Shown here: piece after piece, positions 1 through 7,940 of the stretch | Layout of the letters: each line of letters begins with the position of its first letter | Numbering within the stretch: position 1 is the stretch's first letter | Assembly (NCBI RefSeq): GCF_019740335.1 | Contig: NZ_JAHXZS010000006.1 | Coordinates: 62,001 to 126,000 of the forward strand | Origin: Alteraquisediminimonas sediminicola | Lineage (GTDB): Bacteria; Pseudomonadota; Alphaproteobacteria; Sphingomonadales; Sphingomonadaceae | DNA: 64,000 bases | Reading direction: 5' to 3' | Position numbers and translations under genes: made by a program | The notes under the pieces: model-generated | The model's input: the letters and a program-made list of their open reading frames with translations, nothing else | Databases searched by the model: none | Told to the model about the DNA's origin: nothing

Positions 1-776
1 ATCATCAGAAAGACGCGCTTGCCTTCATGGCGGAAAAATTCGGCAATGGCGGTCGCCCGCATCGCCGCCCTGATCCGCAGCAGCGGCGGGTGATCCGCCG
101 GCACCGCCACCACCACCGAACGAGGACGCAACCGCGCATCGAGCTTGGTCTCGACGAAATCGCTGACTTCCCGGGCACGCTCGCCAATCAGGCCGATGAC
201 GACGACATCGCAATCGACCCCGGCCAGCATCTGCCCCATCAACACCGATTTGCCGACGCCCGACCCGGCGACCAACGCCACGCGCTGGCCCTCGCCCATC
301 GTCAACAACGCATCAATCGCGCGCACGCCGACATCGAAAGGCGTCACCACCCGGCCACGGTTGAGAGGGTTCGATCTTTTGCCCGCCAAGGGCCAGGTAT
401 AACGGGTCGATACTGGTGGCCGCCCATCCAGCGGCGCGCCATGGGCATCGATCACCCGGCCCAACAGGCCATGGCCACAGGCCACAAGCCCGCCCTGCCC
501 AATGGGCGTGACTGCCGCCCCCGATGCGAACGGCGCATCATTGTCAAAACTCTGGATCAGGCTGCGCCGACCATGAAAGCCGACGACCTCGCCTCGCACG
601 CTGTCGCCCTGGCTGGTCGCGATCCGCACATTGGTGCCAAGCGGCTGATCCAGCCCCTCGGCCTCCAACACCTGCCCTTCATGCGCGATCAACGTGCCAA
701 TCCGGCGCGGCGCGGCATGGGCAAGGTCGATCCCCTCCAGCAATAATTCGCCCGACATCATCAGTCGCCCCGTCAT
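1..776 (-). CDS. fliI: Flagellar export ATPase FliI, 3' end outside window
   Basis: This reading frame has no stop inside the window and covers the first 258 codons. It encodes the ATPase that energises export of flagellar subunits at the cytoplasmic face of the basal body. The Walker A loop GSGVGKS is at residues 171-177. It is followed by an IGLIGERAREV stretch, which is typical of FliI/YscN and F1-beta-like ATPases. An OB-like N-terminal domain precedes it. The ATG at 774-776 overlaps the fliH stop as ATGA, which points to translational coupling; a second ATG lies five codons later. It is the last visible gene of the fliE-F-G-H-I operon. Identity rests on the family signature and gene order. 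Confidence 0.93.
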   Translation of the reverse strand, partial: MTGRLMMSGELLLEGIDLAHAAPRRIGTLIAHEGQVLEAEGLDQPLGTNVRIATSQGDSVRGEVVGFHGRRSLIQSFDNDAPFASGAAVTPIGQGGLVACGHGLLGRVIDAHGAPLDGRPPVSTRYTWPLAGKRSNPLNRGRVVTPFDVGVRAIDALLTMGEGQRVALVAGSGVGKSVLMGQMLAGVDCDVVVIGLIGERAREVSDFVETKLDARLRPRSVVVAVPADHPPLLRIRAAMRATAIAEFFRHEGKRVFLM

Positions 777-1381
777 GCATCGGTTCCTTTCAATCCTAAT
801 TCGGCCCGCAGGGCATCGAGATAGAGGGCGGTGCCATGTTCGATCCAACCGGCGGAGCAATCGATCCGGATCGACCCCATCTCGGCCTTGGGATCGACCA
901 TCAATGTCAGGCCCATTGGGGCCTGTTCGATCAACGCCATGTCATCCGGGTGAAGCCACAAGGTCCGCGCCGCATCGCAATCCCCGATCAATCGGGCGGC
1001 GGCCTCGGCACGACGCCGCAATTGCGGGCCGTCGATGGGGACATCACCGAGAATCTGGGTCACCAGCCGTTCGACGGTCTCGGCAATCAACTGGGCCAGT
1101 TCTTCGCTCGGCTCATTACGCAGCGCCTCGGCACTGGCGACCAACGCCAGCAAGCGTGTCCGCTCCGCCATCATCGCCGCATGGGCTTCGGCAAGGCCGT
1201 CCGCATGGCCGCGCTGATAGGCCGCGTCGATTTCAACTTCGCGCGTGGGCGCGGCGGGCGGTGGCGGAACCGGGGCCGAGGACGGCCCGCCCACATCTTG
1301 TGGCCGAAACCGGCCCATCGCCAAGGGCAAGGCGGAAATGGCGATGCGGGTCGGGCGGATCGTCTGGGTGGGGTCAGACAT
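773..1381 (-). CDS. fliH: Flagellar assembly protein FliH
   Basis: 202 aa. FliH is the cytoplasmic stator-like regulator of FliI, comparable to the b/delta subunits of F-type ATPases. After a proline-rich N-terminus of about 45 residues comes an acidic and alanine-rich helical part (AYQRGHADGLAEAHAAM), then a C-terminal domain ending near residue 200. I use the ATG at 1381. It overlaps the end of fliG by 8 nt, the same overlap length as between fliG and fliF. The longer open frame to 1558 runs antisense-like into fliG and has a basic, non-family sequence. The call rests mainly on position between fliG and fliI, because FliH sequences are poorly conserved. Confidence 0.88.
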   Translation of the reverse strand: MSDPTQTIRPTRIAISALPLAMGRFRPQDVGGPSSAPVPPPPAAPTREVEIDAAYQRGHADGLAEAHAAMMAERTRLLALVASAEALRNEPSEELAQLIAETVERLVTQILGDVPIDGPQLRRRAEAAARLIGDCDAARTLWLHPDDMALIEQAPMGLTLMVDPKAEMGSIRIDCSAGWIEHGTALYLDALRAELGLKGTDA

Positions 1382-2408
1382 AATCATCCCCCGGCGCACC
1401 CAGCATGATCTCGCCACTCGCCGCCAATTGACGCGCCACGCCGACGATCTGTTTTTGCGCTTCTTCGACCTCGACCCGCTTGACGAGACCGGCCTCGGCC
1501 ATTTCGTCGCGGATCGATTCCGCCGCGCGGGCCGACATCGACCCCAGCATCCGATCAATCAGCGCCTGATCCGCGCCCTTCAGCGCCAGCCCCAAGGTCG
1601 CCGCATCGACCGAACGCAATACCGCGCCCAAGGCCTTGGCATCGAGTTCGTTCAAATCCTCGAACACGAACATCTCGTCCTCGATCGCTTGCCCTAGAAT
1701 CTTGTCTTTCTTCTTCAGCGATTTCAGCACCCGTTCGCCCACCGGCTTTTTCATGGTGTTGAAGATGCGGGCGACCTCATTCTTGCCGCCCAGCCGCATG
1801 CCGGGCTTGCGTCCCGGCCTGTCGGCGGCATGGGCGAGAATGATTTCCAGCTCGGCAATCGCTTCTGCAGGCACATTTTCCAGCCGCGCCGCGCGCCATG
1901 CCAGATCGGCCTGATGATTATCGTCCAGCGGCTCCAGCGCCACCGCCGCCGCCTCTGGCGTTAAGACGGCGAGAATGATCGCAGCGACCTGCGGATGCTC
2001 CTCGGCCAGGATCTCGGCGATCACCTCCGGCTCCATCCACCGCAGCATTTCCAATGTCGCGGCGCTGGAACGCGGCGCGATGGTCGCCAGAATATTATCG
2101 GCCCGGACCGCGCCAAGGGCGGCGTTCATCACGCCACGCACCCGTGGTTCGGCGGTGGCGGCCAGTTCGCTGATCTCTTGGGTCGCATCGACAAAACGAC
2201 CGAGCGCGTCCTGAATCACCTCTTCGCCCGCATGGGCCACGTCCAGCATCGCCGCGCCCAAATCGCGCACCATATCCGGGTCAAGCTGACGCAGGATCGC
2301 CGCCGCATCCCCTTCTTCCAGCAACATCATCAGGATCGCCGCCACATCGCGGCCACTGACGTTCGCGGCATCCCCTGCCGCCTCGTTTGCGGGCGCTTCA
2401 TCAGCCAT
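1374..2408 (-). CDS. fliG: Flagellar motor switch protein FliG
   Basis: 344 aa, the usual FliG length. FliG sits on the cytoplasmic side of the MS ring and carries the charged C-terminal helices that interact with MotA. The middle domain has the EEHPQVAAIILAVL motif (about residues 135-148), a FliG hallmark. The C-terminal domain has the expected MFVFEDL stretch and a charged segment near residue 300. It overlaps fliF by 8 nt and fliH by 8 nt, indicating one polycistronic, translationally coupled message. Confidence 0.96.
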   Translation of the reverse strand: MADEAPANEAAGDAANVSGRDVAAILMMLLEEGDAAAILRQLDPDMVRDLGAAMLDVAHAGEEVIQDALGRFVDATQEISELAATAEPRVRGVMNAALGAVRADNILATIAPRSSAATLEMLRWMEPEVIAEILAEEHPQVAAIILAVLTPEAAAVALEPLDDNHQADLAWRAARLENVPAEAIAELEIILAHAADRPGRKPGMRLGGKNEVARIFNTMKKPVGERVLKSLKKKDKILGQAIEDEMFVFEDLNELDAKALGAVLRSVDAATLGLALKGADQALIDRMLGSMSARAAESIRDEMAEAGLVKRVEVEEAQKQIVGVARQLAASGEIMLGAPGDDYV

Positions 2409-4062
2409 CCTTGCGACCCTCCATCAATTGACGGACGATCAACGCGGCGCGATCAGGATTTTGACGGACGAACGTGCGGACCAATGCCGCCCGCTCTTCA
2501 TAGCCGGGGGCAGCGGCGATCATATCAATCGTCACATCCTGCTTGGTAGATGCCGATGACGAAGACGGCGGCAACATGCCATCGGTCGCCGTCAACAAAT
2601 TGCGCTCGATCTCTGCGGCCTCGCGCCGTTCGGCGGCGCGGGCCTTCATCGTTTTCAACATCGGGCGACCGACAAAGAACAATAATAATAACGCGACCAG
2701 CACCGCCCCGGCCTGCCGCACCAGCGGCATGAACCAAGGCGCATCCCAAAAATTACGGACTTCCGGCACCACCGGCGCAAAGGCGCGCGAATTAATCGCC
2801 ACCACATCGCCGCGCTGGGCATTGAACCCGACCGCACCTTTGACCAGTGCATCCAGCGCCGCAATTTCCTGCGGCGTGCGCGGCTTCGCACCCGGCGGAT
2901 CGCGCAGCGCAACCGCAACCGTCAGCCGCGCCAATTGGCCTTGCGGCTGATGAGTGACCGAAATCTCACGCCCAACATCAAAGGTGCGATCATAGGTTTC
3001 GGCCTTTTGCTGCTCGCCCGTGGCACCATTGGCGGGCGCCGTGCCACCGGGCGCATTGGCGAGATTGGTGGCAGGCGGCGGCTGGTTGGCCAGCGCACCG
3101 GGTATACCGGCGGCGGCGGACGGCTGGCCAGAGGCGTTGGACGACCCCTCTTCGCGCCGCAATGCCCGGTCATCCTTGGGATAGGTTTCGCGGGTCGACT
3201 GGCTTTCCGCCAGATTGATATCGGCATGGACTTCGGTGGTGAAATTATCGGCCCCCAAAATCGGCGACAACAACGCGATCAGGGCTTGGCGATAGCGCTC
3301 CTCCATCTTCATCTGAAGCTGGAACGCGGGATTTTCGGCCGCATCGTCCTGCGACAATAACGCGCCCGATTGATCGATGATCGACACCTGCGCCGCCGAT
3401 AGACCCGGCACCGACGAGGCGACGAGATGGCGGATCGCCCGCACCTGCGCCGCCGACAAGGTGCGCCCCGGTTGCAATGTCAACATCACCGATGCGGCAG
3501 GCTGGGCCTGATCGCGGACAAAGACCGATGGCTCTGCGACCGCAAGATGAATCCGCGCGCTCTTCACCACCTCGATTCCCTCGATCGTGCGGGCAAGATC
3601 CATCTCCCGCGCACCGCGCAGGGTTTCATCCTCGACCGCGCGGCTCGATCCCATCGGCAGCTTGGCAATCAGCGCATCCCCGCTCGGCGCGGCCTTGGGC
3701 AGGCCTTGCGCCGCGAGCATGATCCGCGCGCGCTGCACATCGTCTTCCGGCACGTCGATCGTGCCGGTGCCGGTGTTGATCTCATAGGCAATGCCCGCGC
3801 CTTGCAAGGCATCGGCGACCGCCGCCTTGTCGGCATCGGCCAGACCCTGGAAAATCGGCGTCTGCGCCGGGCTTTGCAGCCCCCAATAGGCCAAAGCCGC
3901 CAGTGCCATCGCCCCCAACAGGCCAAGCGCAGGCATGGCGCGCTGGACCGCAGGCTGGCGGCTGATCTGGCGCAGCGCGGCAAACGGATCGCCTTTCATC
4001 CCGGCGCGGCCATTATCGCCACCGGATGAAGCCACCACAGGCAGGATGTCCCCGTCAGCCAT
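2401..4062 (-). CDS. fliF: Flagellar MS-ring protein FliF
   Basis: 553 aa. FliF forms the MS ring in the inner membrane, the base on which the motor is built. A first membrane helix is at about residues 45-62 (LGLLGAMALAALAYWGL). It is followed by the ring-building motifs, including a PKAAPSGDALIAKLPMGSS segment. A second membrane helix lies near residue 455 (VLVALLLLFFVGRPML). The long low-complexity Gly/Ala/Pro linker around residues 300-340 is normal between FliF domains. The short cytoplasmic tail that binds FliG follows. It starts 3 nt after fliE. Confidence 0.96.
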   Translation of the reverse strand: MADGDILPVVASSGGDNGRAGMKGDPFAALRQISRQPAVQRAMPALGLLGAMALAALAYWGLQSPAQTPIFQGLADADKAAVADALQGAGIAYEINTGTGTIDVPEDDVQRARIMLAAQGLPKAAPSGDALIAKLPMGSSRAVEDETLRGAREMDLARTIEGIEVVKSARIHLAVAEPSVFVRDQAQPAASVMLTLQPGRTLSAAQVRAIRHLVASSVPGLSAAQVSIIDQSGALLSQDDAAENPAFQLQMKMEERYRQALIALLSPILGADNFTTEVHADINLAESQSTRETYPKDDRALRREEGSSNASGQPSAAAGIPGALANQPPPATNLANAPGGTAPANGATGEQQKAETYDRTFDVGREISVTHQPQGQLARLTVAVALRDPPGAKPRTPQEIAALDALVKGAVGFNAQRGDVVAINSRAFAPVVPEVRNFWDAPWFMPLVRQAGAVLVALLLLFFVGRPMLKTMKARAAERREAAEIERNLLTATDGMLPPSSSSASTKQDVTIDMIAAAPGYEERAALVRTFVRQNPDRAALIVRQLMEGRKDG

Positions 4063-4065
4063 CGC

Positions 4066-4392
4066 TTACACCGGCATATTCATGACGTCGCGATACGCAG
4101 ACAGCAATTTGTTGCGGACCTGCAGGGTCGTTTCAAAGCCGATGGATGCCTTTTGCCGCTCCACCATCACCTGCACAATGTCATTGGTATCCCCGCGCTC
4201 ATAGGACGCGCTCAATTCCGCCGCCTTGCTTTGCTGCGCGTTCACCGCCGACAGCGCATCGCCCATATTGGCCGCGAAGCTCGAAGCACCGCCGGTTTCC
4301 ACGCCATGACCAGCCGCACGCTGCAACGCGCTGTTCTGGTTCAGGATCGTGCTGCGCATCTGCAACAGCCGGGACGAATCTATGGTGGACAT
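4066..4392 (-). CDS. fliE: Flagellar hook-basal body complex protein FliE
   Basis: 108 aa, typical for FliE, the small junction protein between MS ring and rod. The C-terminal half carries the family pattern ERGDTNDIVQVMVERQKASIGFETTLQVRNKLLSAYRDVMNMPV, given here as two adjoining stretches around residues 65-108. It is the first gene of the fliEFGHI operon. The sigma-54 promoter at 4445-4460 lies about 40 nt upstream of the inferred transcript start-to-ATG leader. Confidence 0.94.
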   Translation of the reverse strand: MSTIDSSRLLQMRSTILNQNSALQRAAGHGVETGGASSFAANMGDALSAVNAQQSKAAELSASYERGDTNDIVQVMVERQKASIGFETTLQVRNKLLSAYRDVMNMPV

Positions 4393-4444
4393 GATGAGCG
4401 GTACATCTGCTTTGGTCAGGCGGAATTGCCCCTGACGCTAAAAA

Positions 4445-4460
4445 TGCAAAGCCCGTGCCA
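4445..4460 (-). promoter_or_regulatory. Sigma-54 (-24/-12) promoter of the fliE operon
   Basis: On the minus strand the sequence reads TGGCACGGGCTTTGCA. This matches the TGGCACG-N4-TTGC consensus exactly, with 10 bp between the GG (4459-4458) and the GC (4447-4446). The expected start lies near 4434, giving a leader of about 40 nt before fliE. RpoN control of basal-body genes is known in several alphaproteobacteria. The activator site was not identified. Confidence 0.88.
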
Positions 4461-4568
4461 ATCAGGGGAATGGTCAGGATTCCCGCGTTTTTCGGCAGGG
4501 TCGCCAGCGCTCGGCCACCTGTCGCCAAATTCCCGACGCGACAAACCATCGAAATATAAGCGGCGCGC

Positions 4569-4595
4569 TAAACCCCGTGGCGGGCGTGCCGTTAC
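4569..4595 (+). promoter_or_regulatory. Sigma-28 (FliA-type) promoter of flagellin
   Basis: TAAA at 4569-4572, a spacer of exactly 15 nt, then GCCGTTAC at 4588-4595. This compares with TAAA-N15-GCCGATAA and matches 6 of 8 positions in the -10 element. It lies about 90 nt upstream of the flagellin ATG and on the right strand. The spacing is a strong point in its favour; the two -10 mismatches lower the confidence. Confidence 0.6.
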
Positions 4596-4688
4596 TGCTG
4601 GTGAGGCTGCTCACCCGAACCTGGGCCGCCCAAGCAATATTCGGCCACGACTTCAATTACATCTTCATTATGTCGGAAAGGACTCTTT

Positions 4689-5501
4689 ATGACCGTCATC
4701 AACACGAATGTGAGCGCACTCCGGGCCCAGAACAGCTCGCGCTCTGCCAATAGCTCGCTCTCCACCGCCATGGAACGCCTCTCCAGCGGCAAGCGCATCA
4801 ACAGCGCGAAAGACGACGCCGCCGGTCTCGCCATCGCCACCCGCATGGATGCCAAGGTCCGTGGCATGAATCAGGCGATCCGCAACTCGGGCGATGGCAT
4901 CTCGCTCGCACAGACAGCCGATGGCGCGATGGGCGAAATCTCGAACATTCTGGTCCGCATGCGCGAACTGGCGATCCAGTCGTCGAACGGCACTGCAACC
5001 TCGACCGATCGCACCGCCCTACAGGCAGAAGTCACGGCTTTGCTGTCGCAGGTCGGCGATATTTCGGGCCGTACCGACTTTAACGGCACGCAACTGCTCG
5101 ACGGCACCGCCGATCTCGACATCCAGACCGGCACCAAGAGCGGCGAAAACATCAACGTCACCATCGCAGATGTGACGGCAAGCGGCCTTGGCGTTGACGC
5201 GGTCGATATCTCGACCGCCGCAGGTGCCGCCACCGCATTGGGACTGATCGACACCGGCATTCAAACGGTGGCCACCGAACGCGCCAATCTCGGTGCGGTA
5301 CAGAACCGGCTTGAAATCACCGTCAATAATCTGACGTCCACCGTCACCAATCTGACGGAAGCAAAATCGCGGATCGAAGATGCAGATTTTTCGATGGAAT
5401 CGACGAAATTGGCCGCAGCGCAGATCCTCTCCCAGGCATCGACTGCCATGTTGGCACAGGCCAATCAAAGCCAGCAGGGTGTGATGAACCTGCTGCGCTG
5501 A
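4689..5501 (+). CDS. fliC: Flagellin
   Basis: 270 aa, a short flagellin as is common in alphaproteobacteria. The conserved D0/D1 N-terminus ([15 protein letters not shown], then [19 protein letters not shown]) and C-terminus ([20 protein letters not shown]) are both present. The variable centre is small. An AAGGA ribosome site lies just upstream of the ATG at 4689. It is divergent from the fliE operon, has its own sigma-28-like promoter, and is followed by a strong terminator, so it is probably monocistronic. The filament is exported through the FliI-driven apparatus encoded alongside. Confidence 0.95.
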   Translation: MTVINTNVSALRAQNSSRSANSSLSTAMERLSSGKRINSAKDDAAGLAIATRMDAKVRGMNQAIRNSGDGISLAQTADGAMGEISNILVRMRELAIQSSNGTATSTDRTALQAEVTALLSQVGDISGRTDFNGTQLLDGTADLDIQTGTKSGENINVTIADVTASGLGVDAVDISTAAGAATALGLIDTGIQTVATERANLGAVQNRLEITVNNLTSTVTNLTEAKSRIEDADFSMESTKLAAAQILSQASTAMLAQANQSQQGVMNLLR

Positions 5502-5536
5502 TATAATTCTCACGCCACTCACTTACACCGCACTAT

Positions 5537-5571
5537 ATGGCCCCGGCACCATCAGGTCCGGGGCCATTTTC
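5537..5571 (+). terminator. Rho-independent terminator of flagellin
   Basis: A perfect 10-bp stem (5537-5546 with 5558-5567, ATGGCCCCGG/CCGGGGCCAT), an 11-nt loop and a TTTT run. It is placed 36 nt after the flagellin stop. Confidence 0.85.
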
Positions 5572-5604
5572 TCTGCGCGCCTGATCGGCCAGCAGTGAAG
5601 CCAA

Positions 5605-5733
5605 TCAGTTCGTCGTTTTTTCGACCGCCTGGCCGACCGATTGCACATCGCGGCCCACGCCCCGCACCGTATTGCAGGCGGTGGCGAGCAGCGATGCAGC
5701 CAACAAGGTCATCAAAGCAATTTTACGTGTCAT
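5605..5733 (-). CDS. Entericidin A/B-like small lipoprotein
   Basis: 42 aa, too short for most gene callers. It begins MTRKIALMTLLAASLLATAC, a basic start, hydrophobic core and a lipobox with Cys20. The mature part, NTVRGVGRDVQSVGQAVEKT plus two residues, carries the Asn-Thr-Val-x-Gly-x-Gly-x-Asp pattern of entericidin family lipoproteins. These are small envelope lipoproteins whose role outside enterobacteria is not settled. It lies between the flagellin terminator and the SIMPL gene. A GGGAAAAG ribosome site precedes the ATG at 5733. The family match is good for so short a protein. Confidence 0.8.
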   Translation of the reverse strand: MTRKIALMTLLAASLLATACNTVRGVGRDVQSVGQAVEKTTN

Positions 5734-5808
5734 GTTCTTTTCCCGAATATTGTCCAAAACCATTCAGCCAAAAGCGCGCGCGCCATCGGCATCATGCCAA
5801 TCTTTCCC

Positions 5809-6552
5809 TTATTCCAATTCAAACGCAACTGACACTGTCACAGATACGGCCTGTTCACCGGGCTGAATCATGGTTTCCGCCTTGTCCGCCCGCGCCGACA
5901 TCGCGACCATCGGCAGCGGATAGACCGGGCCGTTGCCGCCTTCGCTCATCGAAATGATCCGCTTGACCTTCAGGCCCGTCGCCCCTGCATATAATTCGGC
6001 CCGCGCGCGCGCCTTGCGGATTGCGGCCACCCGCGCCTCATCCAGCGCCGCCTCATTATCGCTCAGGCCAAAGCTCGGTCCATTGATCTGGTTCGCGCCA
6101 TTGGCAACCAGCGCATCAAGGATCGCGCCCGCCTTGGCGACATTGCGGAATATCACGCTCAGCTGATTGCTCGCCTGATAGCCGGTGATGACCGGCGGCT
6201 GCTGTTCGACATAATGATATTGCGGGCTGAGGTTGATCGATGCGGTGCGGATCGACTTGTCGTCGATCCCTGCCTTTTTCAAGGCGGCAATGACCCGCGC
6301 CATGCGCTCGGCATTGGCCGATAGGGCCGCTTGTGCCGTTGGTGCTTGCGTCATCACCCCTGCCGAAATCTGGACCTGATCCGGCACCCGCGTGATGCTC
6401 GCTTCGGCACTGACATCAAGCCGCGTTCCTATTTGCGGCCCCATGTACCGGGATTCCATCATCATCGGACCTTGCGCCGCCGCCGGACCGGCCGCGATCA
6501 CGCTCGACACAATGCACGTCAGTCCCCAGACTTTTTTTCTTGCTTTCACCAT
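5809..6552 (-). CDS. SIMPL domain (DUF541) periplasmic protein
   Basis: 247 aa with an N-terminal signal peptide (about residues 1-26, ending AGPAAAQ). The SIMPL domain covers most of the mature protein: ALKKAGIDDKSIRTASINLSPQY, then YQASNQLSVIFRNV and the C-terminal ARARAELYAGATGLKVKRI part. The family includes the E. coli oxidative-stress protein YggE and forms envelope-associated assemblies; a precise activity is not known. It is transcribed away from the efflux operon at 6792. Confidence 0.85.
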   Translation of the reverse strand: MVKARKKVWGLTCIVSSVIAAGPAAAQGPMMMESRYMGPQIGTRLDVSAEASITRVPDQVQISAGVMTQAPTAQAALSANAERMARVIAALKKAGIDDKSIRTASINLSPQYHYVEQQPPVITGYQASNQLSVIFRNVAKAGAILDALVANGANQINGPSFGLSDNEAALDEARVAAIRKARARAELYAGATGLKVKRIISMSEGGNGPVYPLPMVAMSARADKAETMIQPGEQAVSVTVSVAFELE

Positions 6553-6791
6553 GATTTACGCCTCCCGACATGCCATGATCGCGCAGCTATGGCCCGATCC
6601 CCAACATCCTCTTTGCAGCATCACAGATCAACCGGGGCTGAACAAGCTGGATTACGCCAAATTCATCCACCGCTGTCGGAACTGGCATTGCAGGGTGCGG
6701 CGCACTGCTATATGGTCGCAACACAGTTCATTCGGGGATTGGTACGGCGCTTTATTCATCGCCAGATCCAGCCTAATAGGCAGAATTATTG

Positions 6792-7940
6792 ATGAATTTC
6801 GAAAAAGGCTTTTCTCCCATGCAGCCGGTTGGTGCCGAAAATGATGATCAGGACGATGCCCGCGCCGCGTTGCAGCGCCGCTACAAGACATTCGGCTTGC
6901 TCGTGCTGGGCTTGCTGGTCGTCGCATTATTGGCGGTAAAGCTCCTGACCGCGAACCAGGATGCCCCGCGCGCACCGATGCCGCAAACTGTCACTGTCGT
7001 GGTGCCGGGCCGGGAAATGGTCGAAATCGCGATCAGTGCGACTGGCACCCTTGCCGCCCGCCGTGAAATGCCGGTCGGTATTGCGGGCGAAGGCGGGATG
7101 ATATCGCGCGTTCTGGTCGAACCGGGCGATTGGGTTGCTGCCGGGCAGGTGCTCGCCACCATCGAACGTTCGGTGCAAGAGCAACAGGCCCGCCAATTGC
7201 GCGCCAGCATCGCACTGGCACAGGCCGAACTCGACCGCGCCTTGTCGCTGCAAAGCCGCGGCTTTGTGTCCAAGGCCGATATCGACCGCAAAACCGCGAC
7301 GCGCGACATCGCCCGCGCCCAATATGGCGAAATCAACGCCCGCATCGGTCGTCTCGACATCCGCGCCCCTGCGGCAGGACTGGTGCTTGAACGCAAGGCC
7401 GAACCGGGTCAGGTCGTCAGCCCCGGCTCCGGCACCTTGTTCCGCCTGGCCAAGGGCGGCGAACTTGAACTGTTGGCCCGTCTCGCCGAATCCGACCTCA
7501 TCCGGCTGGCCGTCGGCAATCGTGCCAGCGTAACGCCGGTCGGTTCGGACCGCAGCTTTGATGGCGAAATATGGCAGGTCGCCCCGGTCATCGACCCGCA
7601 AACTCGTCAGGGCATTGCCCGCATCGCCTTGTCTTATGATCCGCAACTGCGTCCCGGCGGATTTGCCGCCGCACGGCTCGTCGCGGGCAAGGCAGCCGTG
7701 CCGCTGGTGCCTGAATCGGCTGTTCAGGGGGATGAACAGGCCAGCTATGTCTATATCATCGACGCCGATAACAAGGCGCAGCGCCGCGCGATCAAAATCG
7801 GCGCAGTGACGGATCGCGGAATTGCGGTCACCGAAGGGCTGAATGGCAATGAACAGGTCGTGGTGCTGGCCGGCGCTTTCCTGAACCCCGGCGAAAAAGT
7901 CTTGCCGGTCCGCGCAAAGGCCGAAGGCGACGCAAAATGA
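6792..7940 (+). CDS. RND efflux periplasmic adaptor (HlyD/MFP family)
   Basis: 382 aa. It links an inner-membrane RND pump to an outer-membrane channel. A single membrane anchor is at about residues 35-55 (LLVLGLLVVALLAVKLL). It is followed by a lipoyl-like half (VEPGDWVAAGQVLATIE), an alpha-hairpin (about 115-165), the second lipoyl half (APAAGLVLERKAEPGQVVSPG) and beta-barrel domains. The ATG at 6792 is used. An in-frame ATG at 6819 has a better purine-rich site (GAAAAAGG) and may be the true start. It overlaps the pump gene by 4 nt. No outer-membrane channel gene follows. Confidence 0.9.
   Translation: MNFEKGFSPMQPVGAENDDQDDARAALQRRYKTFGLLVLGLLVVALLAVKLLTANQDAPRAPMPQTVTVVVPGREMVEIAISATGTLAARREMPVGIAGEGGMISRVLVEPGDWVAAGQVLATIERSVQEQQARQLRASIALAQAELDRALSLQSRGFVSKADIDRKTATRDIARAQYGEINARIGRLDIRAPAAGLVLERKAEPGQVVSPGSGTLFRLAKGGELELLARLAESDLIRLAVGNRASVTPVGSDRSFDGEIWQVAPVIDPQTRQGIARIALSYDPQLRPGGFAAARLVAGKAAVPLVPESAVQGDEQASYVYIIDADNKAQRRAIKIGAVTDRGIAVTEGLNGNEQVVVLAGAFLNPGEKVLPVRAKAEGDAK

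Noticed and set aside
27-746. 239-aa plus-strand open frame
   Set aside because: It is antisense to fliI, whose minus-strand frame has Walker A and full family sequence. The plus-strand product is His/Arg/Gln-rich and without motifs.
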